Source: Candidatus Uhrbacteria bacterium
GTDB taxonomy: Bacteria; Patescibacteriota; Patescibacteriia; 2-12-FULL-60-25
Assembly (NCBI GenBank): GCA_003576745.1
Contig: QEVR01000001.1
Location: forward strand, 186,001 to 250,000
Length of the DNA stretch: 64,000 nucleotides
Reading direction: 5' to 3'
This document shows positions 34,596-43,102 of this stretch, in pieces. Position 1 is the stretch's first letter. Every line of letters starts with the position of its first letter. The notes under the pieces are model-generated. The model had not been told where the DNA came from, made no database searches, and worked only from the letters and a program-made list of their open reading frames with translations. Both the position numbers and the translations under genes were made by a program.

Positions 34596-35818
34596 GGATA
34601 CTTCACATCCATAAGTTTTTCGACGACAAAGGAGGGGCGGAGCAGTATGTGCGCCGCCTCATGCGCATGCAGGCGGCGGAGGGGGACGATGTTCATATTC
34701 TCACCACCAGGGCGCCGGACAATGTTCCGTCGGAGGATGCGGCGTACAGCATCCACCGTTATGATTTTTCCCGGCGGCAAGGCATGCGCGCCGATGCAAA
34801 AAAAGCCCTTGCATTCATCTGGAACACGGAGGCGCGGCGAATGACCGAACGCATGATCCGGGATCTGCGGCCGGATATCATTCATCTTCATAATATTTAT
34901 CACCATTTTTCCACGTCCATTCTCGAACCCATCCGCCGTTCCGGCATTCCCTGCGTCCAAACCCTGCATGACCTGAAGCTCGCCTGTCCGAATTACAGCA
35001 TGTTCACGGAAGGCGCCGTCTGCGAACGATGCAAGGGCGGAAAATACTGGAATCCCATCCTGCATCATTGTTTGTCATCTTCGACGCTTCCGAATATGCT
35101 GGCGGCCTTTGAAATGACCATGACGAAAATCGCCCAGTCCTATGAGCGTACCGTGCGCCGTTTTATTTGTCCGTCGGAGTTCTTCATGCGAAAAATGATC
35201 GAGTTTGGCGAACCGGCATCCGCGTTTCGCGTGATCCGGAATCCGGCAGAAATCAGTCCTTCGCCCGCGCCGCGCGGCGGCGGGTATGTGCTGTACACGG
35301 GACGGCTGACCGTGGGCAAGGGCGTGGAAACGCTCTTGCGCGCATCGGTGCGCGTTCCCACGCTTCCGCTCCGCATTGCGGGAACCGGACCCGACGAGGA
35401 CAGGCTGCGGCATGTGGCGAAAATCCTCCATGCGAATCATGTCACGTTTCTCGGATTTGTGGCGCCGGACGCGCTCTGTGACCTGCGCCGGTCCGCAGAG
35501 GCCGTAGTGGTTCCGTCCATCCAATATGAAAACAGTCCGCTCGCCGTGCTGGACGCCATGGGAGACGGAGTGCCGGTTATCGCATCCGAGATCGGAGGCA
35601 TTCCCGAGCTTGTTCGAGATGGTGAGAACGGTTTTCTCGTCCCTCCCGGAAATGTGGACGCATGGACGCGCGCGCTTGAACGATTTTTTATCCTGAATGC
35701 CGAGGGACGCGAACGGTTGGGAGCCTCCGGCCGCGTTATTGCCCGGGAACGGCATTCCTGGGAGGGGCATCTTTCGGATATACGCGCGATCTATGCCGAA
35801 GCAGGGAAGCCGTCTTGA
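34592..35818 (+). CDS. GT4 family glycosyltransferase
   Basis: A 408-residue GT-B enzyme: MRILHIHKFFDDKGGAEQYVRRL, the acceptor-side PDIIHLHNIYHHFSTSIL, then YVLYTGRLTVGKGVETLLRA, and the donor-site SIQYENSPLAVLDAMGDGVPVIASEIGGIPELV. A Cys-rich insertion (ACPNYSMFTEGAVCERCKGG) near residue 135 matches a subfamily with a zinc-knuckle-like loop, common in surface polysaccharide loci. ATGA overlap with the upstream gene. Confidence 0.9.
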   Translation: MRILHIHKFFDDKGGAEQYVRRLMRMQAAEGDDVHILTTRAPDNVPSEDAAYSIHRYDFSRRQGMRADAKKALAFIWNTEARRMTERMIRDLRPDIIHLHNIYHHFSTSILEPIRRSGIPCVQTLHDLKLACPNYSMFTEGAVCERCKGGKYWNPILHHCLSSSTLPNMLAAFEMTMTKIAQSYERTVRRFICPSEFFMRKMIEFGEPASAFRVIRNPAEISPSPAPRGGGYVLYTGRLTVGKGVETLLRASVRVPTLPLRIAGTGPDEDRLRHVAKILHANHVTFLGFVAPDALCDLRRSAEAVVVPSIQYENSPLAVLDAMGDGVPVIASEIGGIPELVRDGENGFLVPPGNVDAWTRALERFFILNAEGRERLGASGRVIARERHSWEGHLSDIRAIYAEAGKPS

Positions 35819-35842
35819 CGGAAACTCTGCATTGGTTAGGTT
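35815..35842 (+). promoter_or_regulatory. promoter overlapping the stop of the upstream GT4 gene
   Basis: TTGACG (35815-35820), a 15-16-bp spacer and TGgTTAGGT (35833-35841). The -10 ends 13 bases before ATG 35855. The small dyad gagaacaatctc (35843-35854) lies between them. Confidence 0.5.
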
Positions 35843-35854
35843 GAGAACAATCTC

Positions 35855-37888
35855 ATGAATCAAAAACGCGGATGTCGGCACATCTTCGCCGCGCTGCTCG
35901 CAAGCGCGGTTTTGACGACTCCCGTTCCCGCCATCGGCGCCTACGGATCGCAGGAGCCTCCGCGCATTCTCAATCTGTGGTTCGACTGGCGCATGCCGGA
36001 CGAGGAGCTCGCGCGTCTTGCAAAATGGGACATCATCGTATTGGACATGGATCAGCAGGCGCGAAACCCGGACCGTATTCGTAAACTGCGCACACTGAAT
36101 CCCAAGGCAAAGATTCTCGCGTACATCAGTTCTTCGAACATTGCGGCTGCGCGTTTCGTGGAAGAGCCGCATTTTCCCGGATATCGACTGGCTCATGCGA
36201 TTCCGGAGGAATGGTATATGCATCGCGGAACCCAGCGCGTGGGCTTTTGGTCCGGCGCATGGCTCTTGAACAATACGGCGCAGGGCCCGACGGATTCAAA
36301 AGGACGGCGGTGGACGGATTTTCTTCCTGAATTTATCGCCACCGAGCTTTGGTCCACCGGCCTCTGGGACGGCATATTTTTGGACGATGCCCTGCCGGGC
36401 GCCACGTATTTCGTGGGCGGGGGACTGGACGCCACGGGCGACGGAAAAGCCGATGATGATGCCTGGGTCAACAGCCAGTGGCAAGCCGGATGGAAGCATA
36501 TGGCGGCAGAGCTACGCCGTCGCTTGGGACCGAACGCGCTTATTATGGGGAACGGCTCCGTGCAGTATGCGTCCGATACGAACGGGATTCTCTTTGAGAG
36601 TTTTCCGCGATACGGCGGCTGGGCGCAGGGGTTTCGGGATTATCAAACGGCCATCCGAACGAATGCGCGGCCGAGCATTACCGCGTTCAATGCGAACACG
36701 AATAACAGCAATACGCCGACAAACTATGCCCTCATGCGTTTTACGCTCGTAACGAGCATGCTTGCCGACGGGTATTTTTCTTTCGATTTCGGGGAAAAAA
36801 ATCACGGGCAGACATGGTGGTATGACGAGTATGACGCGCAATTGGGGCCGGCCTCGGTACCGGCAACGCTGTTGGAACCGGCAGGGGAGAGCGGCATCGT
36901 GGAAGGTGTCTGGTGGAGGGAGTATGCCCGGGGCGCCGTGCTTGTAAATAGCACAAAGGACGCGAAACGCATTACGCTCGCTTCCCCGTACGAGCGTTTG
37001 CGCGGCACGCAGGATCCCACCGTCAATAACGGGAAAATCGTGGCAGAGGTTGATATTCCGGCGCAGGACGGTTTGCTCTTGTATCGCCGCATCGAACCGT
37101 CGGCGCTCAAGAAGAGTTCGGATTTCCGGAACGGATCATTCGTTCGCGTGTATGCAAAAGACGGCATGCAGGTTCGCAGCGCGTTTTTTGCCCAGCGAGC
37201 CGGCGTACCCGGCGGAGCGCGCGTCGTGATCGCGGACGCGGACGGCGACGGCAAAACAGATGTTTTTTGGTCCAAAGACGGAGCGGTTTCCATGCAGTTC
37301 GGCAATGGAACCCGCCGGACCATCCGGCCATTCGGTTCGGCGTATCGCGGGGATATATCGCTTGCCGTGGGGAATGTTGATCGCGACAGCGCTTTGGAGC
37401 TCGTGGTCGGCATCGGCAATAAGGCGCAGGTGCGCGTGTTGGAATTGAGCGGCGTGTCCCGCGCCGCATGGGACGCATATGTGCCGTGGTTTCGGGGAGG
37501 CGTACATGTCGCCATCGGCGATCTTGACGGCGACGGCCTTCGGGAAATCGTTACCGGAGCCGGGCCTACGGGCGGCCCGCACATCCGCATTTGGCAAACG
37601 GACGGAAATGTATGGGGCGGCGGATTTTTCGCCTTCGACGCCAAGGAGCGCGGCGGCGTGAGCGTGGCGGTTGGGGACGTGAACGGCGACGGAAAGGATG
37701 AAATTATCGCCGGCTCCGGCGAGGGAAGTATTCCGCGCGTGCGCGTCTTTGCCTTTGACGGTACGCTGCTGAATGAATTTACGCTCGCATCACATCCATC
37801 CGCCATCGGGGTGCATGTGAGCGTAAGCGACATTGACGATGACGGCGTCCCGGAAATTCTTGCATCGGGCATAGAACCCGCTTCCTAA
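35855..37888 (+). CDS. secreted GHL15-like putative glycosidase with FG-GAP/VCBS repeats
   Basis: A 677-residue protein. The signal peptide ends near residue 29 (TPVPAIGA). Residues about 35-400 resemble hypothetical glycosyl hydrolase family 15 (TIM barrel): NLWFDWRMPDEELARLAKWDIIVLDMD, AKILAYISSS, LWSTGLWDGIFLDDALPG, ADGYFSFDFGEKNHGQTWWYDEYD. Acidic residues in FLDD and GYFSFDFGE are plausible catalytic or binding groups. Residues about 430-670 hold at least four FG-GAP/VCBS blades (IADADGDGKTDVFW, IGDLDGDGLREIV, VGDVNGDGKDEII, VSDIDDDGVPEIL). Probably a surface glycan-modifying or glycan-binding protein within this glycan operon. Confidence 0.8.
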   Translation: MNQKRGCRHIFAALLASAVLTTPVPAIGAYGSQEPPRILNLWFDWRMPDEELARLAKWDIIVLDMDQQARNPDRIRKLRTLNPKAKILAYISSSNIAAARFVEEPHFPGYRLAHAIPEEWYMHRGTQRVGFWSGAWLLNNTAQGPTDSKGRRWTDFLPEFIATELWSTGLWDGIFLDDALPGATYFVGGGLDATGDGKADDDAWVNSQWQAGWKHMAAELRRRLGPNALIMGNGSVQYASDTNGILFESFPRYGGWAQGFRDYQTAIRTNARPSITAFNANTNNSNTPTNYALMRFTLVTSMLADGYFSFDFGEKNHGQTWWYDEYDAQLGPASVPATLLEPAGESGIVEGVWWREYARGAVLVNSTKDAKRITLASPYERLRGTQDPTVNNGKIVAEVDIPAQDGLLLYRRIEPSALKKSSDFRNGSFVRVYAKDGMQVRSAFFAQRAGVPGGARVVIADADGDGKTDVFWSKDGAVSMQFGNGTRRTIRPFGSAYRGDISLAVGNVDRDSALELVVGIGNKAQVRVLELSGVSRAAWDAYVPWFRGGVHVAIGDLDGDGLREIVTGAGPTGGPHIRIWQTDGNVWGGGFFAFDAKERGGVSVAVGDVNGDGKDEIIAGSGEGSIPRVRVFAFDGTLLNEFTLASHPSAIGVHVSVSDIDDDGVPEILASGIEPAS

Positions 37889-37894
37889 CGACGT

Positions 37895-39502
37895 ATGGCA
37901 AAAAAATCCCCGCGCGTTCAAACGCGCATTCTGGGTGAAGCCGCGCACGCGGCGCTTGGCGGCGCGCGCGGGATGACGTCATACGTTAAATGCCTGTATG
38001 ACGCGAAATATTGCCGCCGATACCGACTTCCCAGATTCGTATTTGCCTTCGACGCCATCCTTATCGTCATGATGTTTGCGGTCGCCGGCCTTTTTGTATG
38101 GATCCTGCTCGTGCCGGCCGCGCCTCCCACCATGTCTGCGTCGTTTTCCGCGCCGGAAATCATTGCCGCGCATAAAACGCCCATGGCGATCCACCTTCGC
38201 GCAAAGGACGGCGCGAGCCATGAAAACGTCCGTCTGACATGGCATCTCCCGCCGGGAGTGGAGGTGCTTTCGTCGAATCCGCCCATGAATGCGGATGGGA
38301 CCATCTATCTCGGCGCGCTTCGTTCCGGCGAAACCGCGTCGTCCCACGTGATTGCGCGGATGTTTTATCCTCCTGGAACCCAGGTACGCATGGGGTTCAC
38401 GATTGAGAGCCAAGAAGGCGGCGAGCGTCGGGAATATGTCGGCGGCGGCGAGCGCGCGGTGGCAAAAAGCGCCCTCACGGCCAAGGTCCCCGACGCATTC
38501 GCCGTCGATTCCGTTCCGGCGGAGGGAGCGGTTATTCCCGTCGCGGTTACAAACGAGAGCGATCTCGTTCTCCCGTCGGTGGAGCTCCGGCATGAGGATG
38601 GCGGTTCTGTTTTCTTCCCGCGCATGCGTTTCGGGGATCTCGAACCGGGCGAACGGAGATACGCCTTCCTTCGTTTGGGAACGCTTGCGGCTCCACCTAC
38701 GCTTTCATGGTCCGTTTTTTCCGCTTCGCGCGAACTGGAGCGAGGAACGTGGACATCCGGCATCGGATCTTGGCCGTATCCCGTCATCGAAGAACCTTTG
38801 ATCGCCCGACCACATATTGAAACAACGGTTCGGGCAACTGCCTCGCAGGCAAAACAAGCTCTCATTGTCGTCCAGCCCTTATGGGAGAACTCGGTACAGA
38901 CTTGGCCTCTTTTGCAGGGTGCGTCCATCATCAGCCTCCCTGCCATTTCCGCGCCCGAAACTCCGGTTCAGGAATGGTTCGTGTTCCCCGTGAGGGAAGA
39001 CCTTTCGGGGAGGCGCGAACTGGGCCCGGGAATTCGGGGGCTCGCGACCGTGCCGTTTCCCGTGGACGCGCAGATTCGCTACACCTCGGACGCCGGCGAT
39101 CAGCTGGGAATCGGTCCGCATCCGCCGCGCGCGGGACATGAAACGCGCTACTGGGTGTTTTGGACGGCAGGGCCTTTTGACGGCGATGTCCGGAATGTTC
39201 GTATTGAGGCCACACTCGACCGCCGCGTAAGAGCCACCGGGCTTGTAGCGGCGCCGAATGGGGGAATGTGGTCTTTCGGACAGGATGGCCGCGTCGTATG
39301 GACGCTCAATGCGTTCGGGGCCGGCTCTGGGTTGACCAAAGCCTTGTTTGGGTTTGAGATCGTTCTTACACCCGCCCCGGAGGATGCGGGACGCTCCATG
39401 CCTATTCTCGGGGAAACGCGTGCGGTCGCAGAGGATGCCGAAACCGGTCTTCCGTATGATGCTGTCGATGAAGCGGTCTCAACCATCGAGATACTTCCGT
39501 AA
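37895..39502 (+). CDS. single-pass membrane protein with large extracytoplasmic region, unknown function
   Basis: A 535-residue protein with a basic cytoplasmic N-terminus of about 45 residues (possible Cys pair KCLYDAKYC) and one transmembrane helix (AILIVMMFAVAGLFVWILLV, about residues 51-70). The all-beta external part of about 460 residues contains DUF11-like phrases (LTWHLPPGVEVLSSNPPMNADGTIYLGAL). Such domains build repeated immunoglobulin-like modules on surfaces. It lies 6 bp after the glycosidase gene and is presumably cotranscribed. No enzymatic motif. Confidence 0.75.
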   Translation: MAKKSPRVQTRILGEAAHAALGGARGMTSYVKCLYDAKYCRRYRLPRFVFAFDAILIVMMFAVAGLFVWILLVPAAPPTMSASFSAPEIIAAHKTPMAIHLRAKDGASHENVRLTWHLPPGVEVLSSNPPMNADGTIYLGALRSGETASSHVIARMFYPPGTQVRMGFTIESQEGGERREYVGGGERAVAKSALTAKVPDAFAVDSVPAEGAVIPVAVTNESDLVLPSVELRHEDGGSVFFPRMRFGDLEPGERRYAFLRLGTLAAPPTLSWSVFSASRELERGTWTSGIGSWPYPVIEEPLIARPHIETTVRATASQAKQALIVVQPLWENSVQTWPLLQGASIISLPAISAPETPVQEWFVFPVREDLSGRRELGPGIRGLATVPFPVDAQIRYTSDAGDQLGIGPHPPRAGHETRYWVFWTAGPFDGDVRNVRIEATLDRRVRATGLVAAPNGGMWSFGQDGRVVWTLNAFGAGSGLTKALFGFEIVLTPAPEDAGRSMPILGETRAVAEDAETGLPYDAVDEAVSTIEILP

Positions 39503-39570
39503 AGCGGTTTTTTCGCTGTACAGACGCAAAAAAAGCAAAGGGAGCATATAGGCCATCACAGCAAGGAGGC

Positions 39571-39599
39571 TTGACAAAAAAGCCTTTTTTGTGTATTCT
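39571..39599 (+). promoter_or_regulatory. sigma70-type promoter with palindromic spacer
   Basis: TTGACA (39571-39576), 17-bp spacer, TATTCT (39594-39599). The spacer contains the perfect inverted repeat ACAAAAAAG-c-CTTTTTTGT (39574-39592), which could be an operator or a weak terminator for the upstream gene. Leader about 42 nt with a ribosome binding site (aggaaat) before ATG 39648. Confidence 0.75.
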
Positions 39600-39647
39600 C
39601 ATCGGTTCTCTTTACTGAGTTCATGGACTCGGAAAGGGGCAGGAAAT

Positions 39648-40811
39648 ATGACCATTGTCATGATCGGCCATAAGGGCGTGCCTTCGCGCTCCGGCGGCAT
39701 CGAGCGTTGCGTTGAGGAGCTCTCGACGGCTCTTGTAAAACGCGGAGTTCGCGTGATTTCGTTTGACCGGAAATGGTATGTGGGCGACGAACCCTCGCCG
39801 GCAGGCGTATTGCGGCGCTGGAGTTATGGCATCAAAACCAAGCATTTGGATGCGATTACGCATACGTTTACCGCAATCATCCTTGCCCGTCGCGACCGGC
39901 CGGATATCATACATATTCATGGCGTTGGTCCGTCTTTGCTTGCGCCTTTCGCGCGCATTCTTCATCCGCGCGCGAAAATCGTTTCAACCTTCCATTGCGT
40001 GGACCGCACGCATGCTAAATGGGGCGTTGTGGCGCGCGCCATGCTTCGAATGGGTGAAGCGTTCACGTGCCGTTTTGCGGATCGCACCATTACCGTTTCC
40101 GAAACCCTTGCGTTGTACTGCCTGAATACCTATGAATGCCAGCCCTGCGTGATTCCGAACGGCGTCCGTATTGAAGCGGGTTCTGACATGAGTTTGCTTT
40201 CGGTATTTGGTCTGAAACCGTACAAATATTTTGCCATGGTGACGCGATTGGTTCCGCATAAGAACGCGCATCTTGCCATTCAGGCGCATAAGATTTTGGC
40301 AACACAGCGTCCGGATCTCGCGGCACAGTATCCGCTCGTGATTGTCGGCGGCTCCGCCTTTACTGGCGAATACGCAAAAGAACTGGAAGCGGCCTGCCGC
40401 GCGTATCCGCATGTCCGCATGGTTGGCGAGCAGTATGGCTCCATGCTTTCCGCGCTTCAGGAATTTGCGCTCGCGCATCTTTCCATTGCTTCGTCCGAAG
40501 GCATGTCCATTTCACTGCTCGAGGCCATGGCCATGTGCCGTCCGGTCATTGTTTCGGATATTCCGGAAAATACCGGCGTTACGGGCACGGATGCGATTAT
40601 TGTCCGAACAGGGGATGTGGATAACTTGGCGCATGCGCTCGAAACGGTTTGCGACCTTCCGGAAGATGAGCGTTTTCGCATGGGAGTGCGTTTGGCTGAA
40701 CGCGTGAATGAGCGTCATAACTGGGACGTCATCGCCGACGATACATTGGCCCTGTATAGGGAGATTTCGTCTTCCCCTGTTTCTTCGTTTTTTCGAATGA
40801 AAGCGGTATAA
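39648..40811 (+). CDS. GT4 family glycosyltransferase
   Basis: A 387-residue GT-B enzyme: MTIVMIGHKGVPSRSGGIERCVEELSTAL (the rhamnosyl/DUF1972-like N-terminus), PDIIHIHGVGPSLLAPF, TITVSETLALYCLNTYECQPCVIPNGV, then FAMVTRLVPHKNAHLAIQAH and donor-site IASSEGMSISLLEAMAMCRPVIVSDIPEN. It is a single gene with its own promoter and Shine-Dalgarno site, unlike the overlapping GT4 genes nearby. Confidence 0.9.
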   Translation: MTIVMIGHKGVPSRSGGIERCVEELSTALVKRGVRVISFDRKWYVGDEPSPAGVLRRWSYGIKTKHLDAITHTFTAIILARRDRPDIIHIHGVGPSLLAPFARILHPRAKIVSTFHCVDRTHAKWGVVARAMLRMGEAFTCRFADRTITVSETLALYCLNTYECQPCVIPNGVRIEAGSDMSLLSVFGLKPYKYFAMVTRLVPHKNAHLAIQAHKILATQRPDLAAQYPLVIVGGSAFTGEYAKELEAACRAYPHVRMVGEQYGSMLSALQEFALAHLSIASSEGMSISLLEAMAMCRPVIVSDIPENTGVTGTDAIIVRTGDVDNLAHALETVCDLPEDERFRMGVRLAERVNERHNWDVIADDTLALYREISSSPVSSFFRMKAV

Positions 40812-40888
40812 TGAATCTACAAAATCAAAAATTCTTTAAAATAAAAACTCAAAAAAGTTTGAAGGGTTTGATTTTGTTTTTTAGCTTT
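40808..40888 (+). promoter_or_regulatory. AT-rich control region before the 41026 gene
   Basis: A perfect TATAAT sits at 40808-40813 across the GT4 stop codon, without a good -35. Further down, TTGAAG (40860-40865), 17 bp and TAGCTT (40883-40888) form a second candidate promoter. The inverted repeat CAAAATCAAA/TTTGATTTTG (40821-40830, 40868-40877) could fold between them. Confidence 0.4.
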
Positions 40889-41025
40889 CAATAACCCATT
40901 GAGAATGGCTCCGTATCTCCCAATTCCCTGGCAGATATCGGGCCGTTTTCAACAAAAGGCCAGCGTTCCTCCGCAATGGGTGCGGATGAACGCCAGTTGA
41001 ACGGCAGCGAAAAGGAGCCAGCAAA

Positions 41026-41670
41026 ATGGCAAGCTATTTTTCGTGTACCATCGGTGAAGAACAGCAATTCCGCGTAGCACTTTCGAAAGGCGGCCTCACA
41101 AAGGAACTCGTACAGGTCGTCGGCAACGATTCTAATTTGGGGCGGGTCATGGTTGAGGCCCTCAAAGCCGAGCTCGCGAAGAACGATGAGCCCGCCATTG
41201 TCACCTTCAATGCCGTCCCCGTCGACTATGCCATTCGGCCCACGGACGACTTTTCGAAGTTGTTCGACTTGGTATCGGATGGATACGTTAAGGCCACAAA
41301 CTGGCAGCGCGACAAGAGCTGCAGGGACGTGTCTACCAAGGGCCAAGCCGAGCTCACCTTCGAGCTCGTGCACTTTAATAAGATCATGGCGACGAAGGAT
41401 GTGCTCGAAGTCTTGGATTCCATAAGCCTCCGTCCCGCCACCCTAGAGGAGCTCGTTTCCTTTAGTCTCAAGCATCCGGAGCTACAGCGTGAGTTTTGGA
41501 TTGCTGGCCTCGGATCGTATTGCCGTTGGCCTAGCGACCGAAGCGTGCCGGTCCTTCGCAGGACCGGTGACAAGCGCGGTCTGAGCCTGGACTGGGGCGA
41601 TCTCGGCGACTCGTGGCGCAAGGACGATCGCTTCCTCGCTGTTCACAAGACGGAAGAGACAGCAGCCTGA
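41026..41670 (+). CDS. hypothetical cytoplasmic protein
   Basis: A 214-residue acidic protein with no signal or membrane segment. A good Shine-Dalgarno sequence (aaggag, 11 bp upstream) supports ATG 41026. The N-terminal half has alpha/beta character (FRVALSKGGLTKELVQVVGNDSNLGRVMVEALKAEL). The C-terminal part has Trp-rich phrases (REFWIAGLGSYCRWPSDRSVPVL, GLSLDWGDLGDSWRKDDRFL). That C-terminal style is familiar from Patescibacteria hypothetical proteins of this size, but I know no function. Its own promoter region and terminator make it monocistronic. Confidence 0.8.
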   Translation: MASYFSCTIGEEQQFRVALSKGGLTKELVQVVGNDSNLGRVMVEALKAELAKNDEPAIVTFNAVPVDYAIRPTDDFSKLFDLVSDGYVKATNWQRDKSCRDVSTKGQAELTFELVHFNKIMATKDVLEVLDSISLRPATLEELVSFSLKHPELQREFWIAGLGSYCRWPSDRSVPVLRRTGDKRGLSLDWGDLGDSWRKDDRFLAVHKTEETAA

Positions 41671-41710
41671 TCTCAACATACGAGGCACAGCTACTGTGAT
41701 CCTGCATTAC

Positions 41711-41742
41711 ACACCAAGCTCTTGAATGGGGCTGGGTGTTTT
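41711..41742 (+). terminator. intrinsic terminator
   Basis: ACACC-a-AGC pairs with GCT-g-GGTGT across a loop of about 11 nt, followed by tttt. Confidence 0.75.
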
Positions 41743-42065
41743 AATTGTATTCGTAGGGTCGACGCGCGCGTCACCTCTACGGGATAGCGATTTACAAATC
41801 ATTCGAGATCCTCTGTCGATATGTCGAAACAGTCACAAGCGTAGGGGCGTGTTACTACGCCCCTACGGGATGGGCAGTCTAATTTTTTTTCTGAATCCCC
41901 CGGACCCCGTCCGACGGGGGAAGGGGGATGAAGAATCCCTGTTTCAGCAAGGACAGTTTTGCTTGTATTGACCTCTTCGTGTACAAGGACGTCCACGTCT
42001 AGACAGGAATCCTTCGTCCCCGCCAGAGGCGAGAGAGTTAGGAAAAATGTTTCTGCAGGTTTCCT
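41743..42065. repeat. REP-like intergenic repeats
   Basis: No gene is seen. A perfect 10-bp stem GTAGGGGCGT/ACGCCCCTAC (41841-41866) resembles gtaggggcgcggcat in tracts A and B. A GC palindromic stretch near 41896-41925 ends in gaagaatccctg, a word that recurs at 51181-51190 and, inverted, at 51252. The block 42003-42044 (acaggaatccttcgtccccgcc then ttaggaaa) is closely related to 51461-51502. Confidence 0.6.
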
Positions 42066-42073
42066 ACTGATGT

Positions 42074-42364
42074 TCATACACCATCCGGCGGGCGCGGCGA
42101 ATACAGCGTATTGCGAATTTTCCATTGTTCCACCCATTGCCCGATGCCGCGCGAATCGCGTTTATTCCGTATGGTCGTTTTTTTCTGCGACCAGACCATA
42201 AGGGAATCAAAATGAAGCCGGTAACGTCCGCGCACGACGATATATCGGATTTCCCCGGAATGGATTGCGCGGCGAAGGGTTTTTTCATGGACTCCGAAGA
42301 GACGCGACGCTTCGGAAAGCGTGACCCGGAGGGGCGCGGAAAGCTGTTCTGCCATTAAAGACAT
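42074..42364 (-). CDS. small helix-turn-helix (excisionase/MerR-like) DNA-binding protein
   Basis: A 96-residue protein. The HTH_17-type domain is VTLSEASRLFGVHEKTLRRAIHSGEIRYIVVRGRYRLHFDSLMVW, where the wing residues RGRYRLH follow the recognition helix KTLRRAI. A basic tail (KKTTIRNKRDSRGIGQWVEQW) follows. ATG 42364 is chosen because it is 13 bases after the -10 of a good promoter; a second ATG at 42355 is possible. No phage or integrase gene is nearby, so it is more likely a regulator than an excisionase. The promoter contains a palindrome that the protein itself may bind. Confidence 0.75.
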   Translation of the reverse strand: MSLMAEQLSAPLRVTLSEASRLFGVHEKTLRRAIHSGEIRYIVVRGRYRLHFDSLMVWSQKKTTIRNKRDSRGIGQWVEQWKIRNTLYSPRPPDGV

Positions 42365-42377
42365 GATAGTGGAATTC

Positions 42378-42406
42378 TTTCTATTTGTCCACACTGTTCT
42401 GGACAA
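42378..42406 (-). promoter_or_regulatory. promoter with embedded operator-like palindrome
   Basis: On the minus strand: TTGTCC (42406-42401), 17-bp spacer, TAGAAA (42383-42378). The perfect inverted repeat TTGTCCA-n8-TGGACAA (42385-42406) covers the -35 and spacer, the ideal position for autorepression by the small HTH protein it drives. Confidence 0.6.
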
Positions 42407-42450
42407 AAGAAAGATTCTTGAAAGGGCGATTTTTTACCCTCATTTCATGC

Positions 42451-42479
42451 TTGTCAGAAATCGGCCCCTCCTGTAGCCT
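42451..42479 (+). promoter_or_regulatory. promoter of the sigma factor gene
   Basis: TTGTCA (42451-42456), 17-bp spacer, TAGCCT (42474-42479). The leader to ATG 42533 would be about 47 nt. Confidence 0.45.
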
Positions 42480-42532
42480 CACCCGCAGACTCCGATGAAT
42501 CTGGCGCCAGGCAGAGGCATCGGTTATCACAC

Positions 42533-43102
42533 ATGTCGGGTCTTCTCGACCGCTATCTCCTGTTTCGGATTCGTGAACAGCAGGATCCCGAGGCGTTCGC
42601 ACGCCTGTATGATCGGTATGTTCAGGCGATTTATCGTTTTGTATATCTCAAATTGCCGTCAAAGCAGGACTCGGAAGACATTACCTCCGAGGTGTTTTTA
42701 AAGTGCTGGAATTTTCTTCAGGAGCATCGGGATGTGAGGGAAATCCGCGCGCTTTTATATAAGATCGCGCGCAATGCCATTGCGGACTGGTATCGCGAGC
42801 GGTCAGGCTGGCCCGACAGGTCGCTTGCTGTAACGTTTCGCTTCGAAGACACGTCTTCTGAAATAGAGGCCGTATCGGATAGCGGGCGGGGCCGCGAACT
42901 CCTCGAAGCTCGGGCGGAACTCGCCCTGCTCATGGGGAAACTGGAGCGCTTAAAAGATGAATATCGCGACGTGTTGAGCCTTCGACTTATTGACGGGCTT
43001 CCGTTCTCCGTGATTGCGGAGATTATGGAAAAGACGCCTGGGCATGCGCGCGTTCTTTATCACCGGGCAAAAAAGGCGCTCGATCAGCTCAATGCATCAT
43101 AA
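42533..43102 (+). CDS. sigma-70 family RNA polymerase sigma factor (ECF type)
   Basis: A 189-residue sigma factor. Region 2: DPEAFARLYDRYVQAIYRFVYLKLPSKQDSEDITSEVFLKCWNFLQE (with the DAEDLTQEVFLRVW-like core). Region 4: LERLKDEYRDVLSLRLIDGLPFSVIAEIMEKTPGHARVLYHRAKKALDQL, including the helix-turn-helix. Regions 1.1 and 3 are absent, as expected for ECF sigmas. It overlaps the DUF5667-type membrane protein gene by 11 bp, an arrangement typical of Patescibacteria in which the partner may act as an anti-sigma factor. Confidence 0.93.
   Translation: MSGLLDRYLLFRIREQQDPEAFARLYDRYVQAIYRFVYLKLPSKQDSEDITSEVFLKCWNFLQEHRDVREIRALLYKIARNAIADWYRERSGWPDRSLAVTFRFEDTSSEIEAVSDSGRGRELLEARAELALLMGKLERLKDEYRDVLSLRLIDGLPFSVIAEIMEKTPGHARVLYHRAKKALDQLNAS

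Noticed and set aside
42074-42364. Excisionase of an integrated element
   Set aside because: The HTH type occurs in excisionases, but no integrase, att-like repeats or phage genes are present; an autoregulated regulator fits better.
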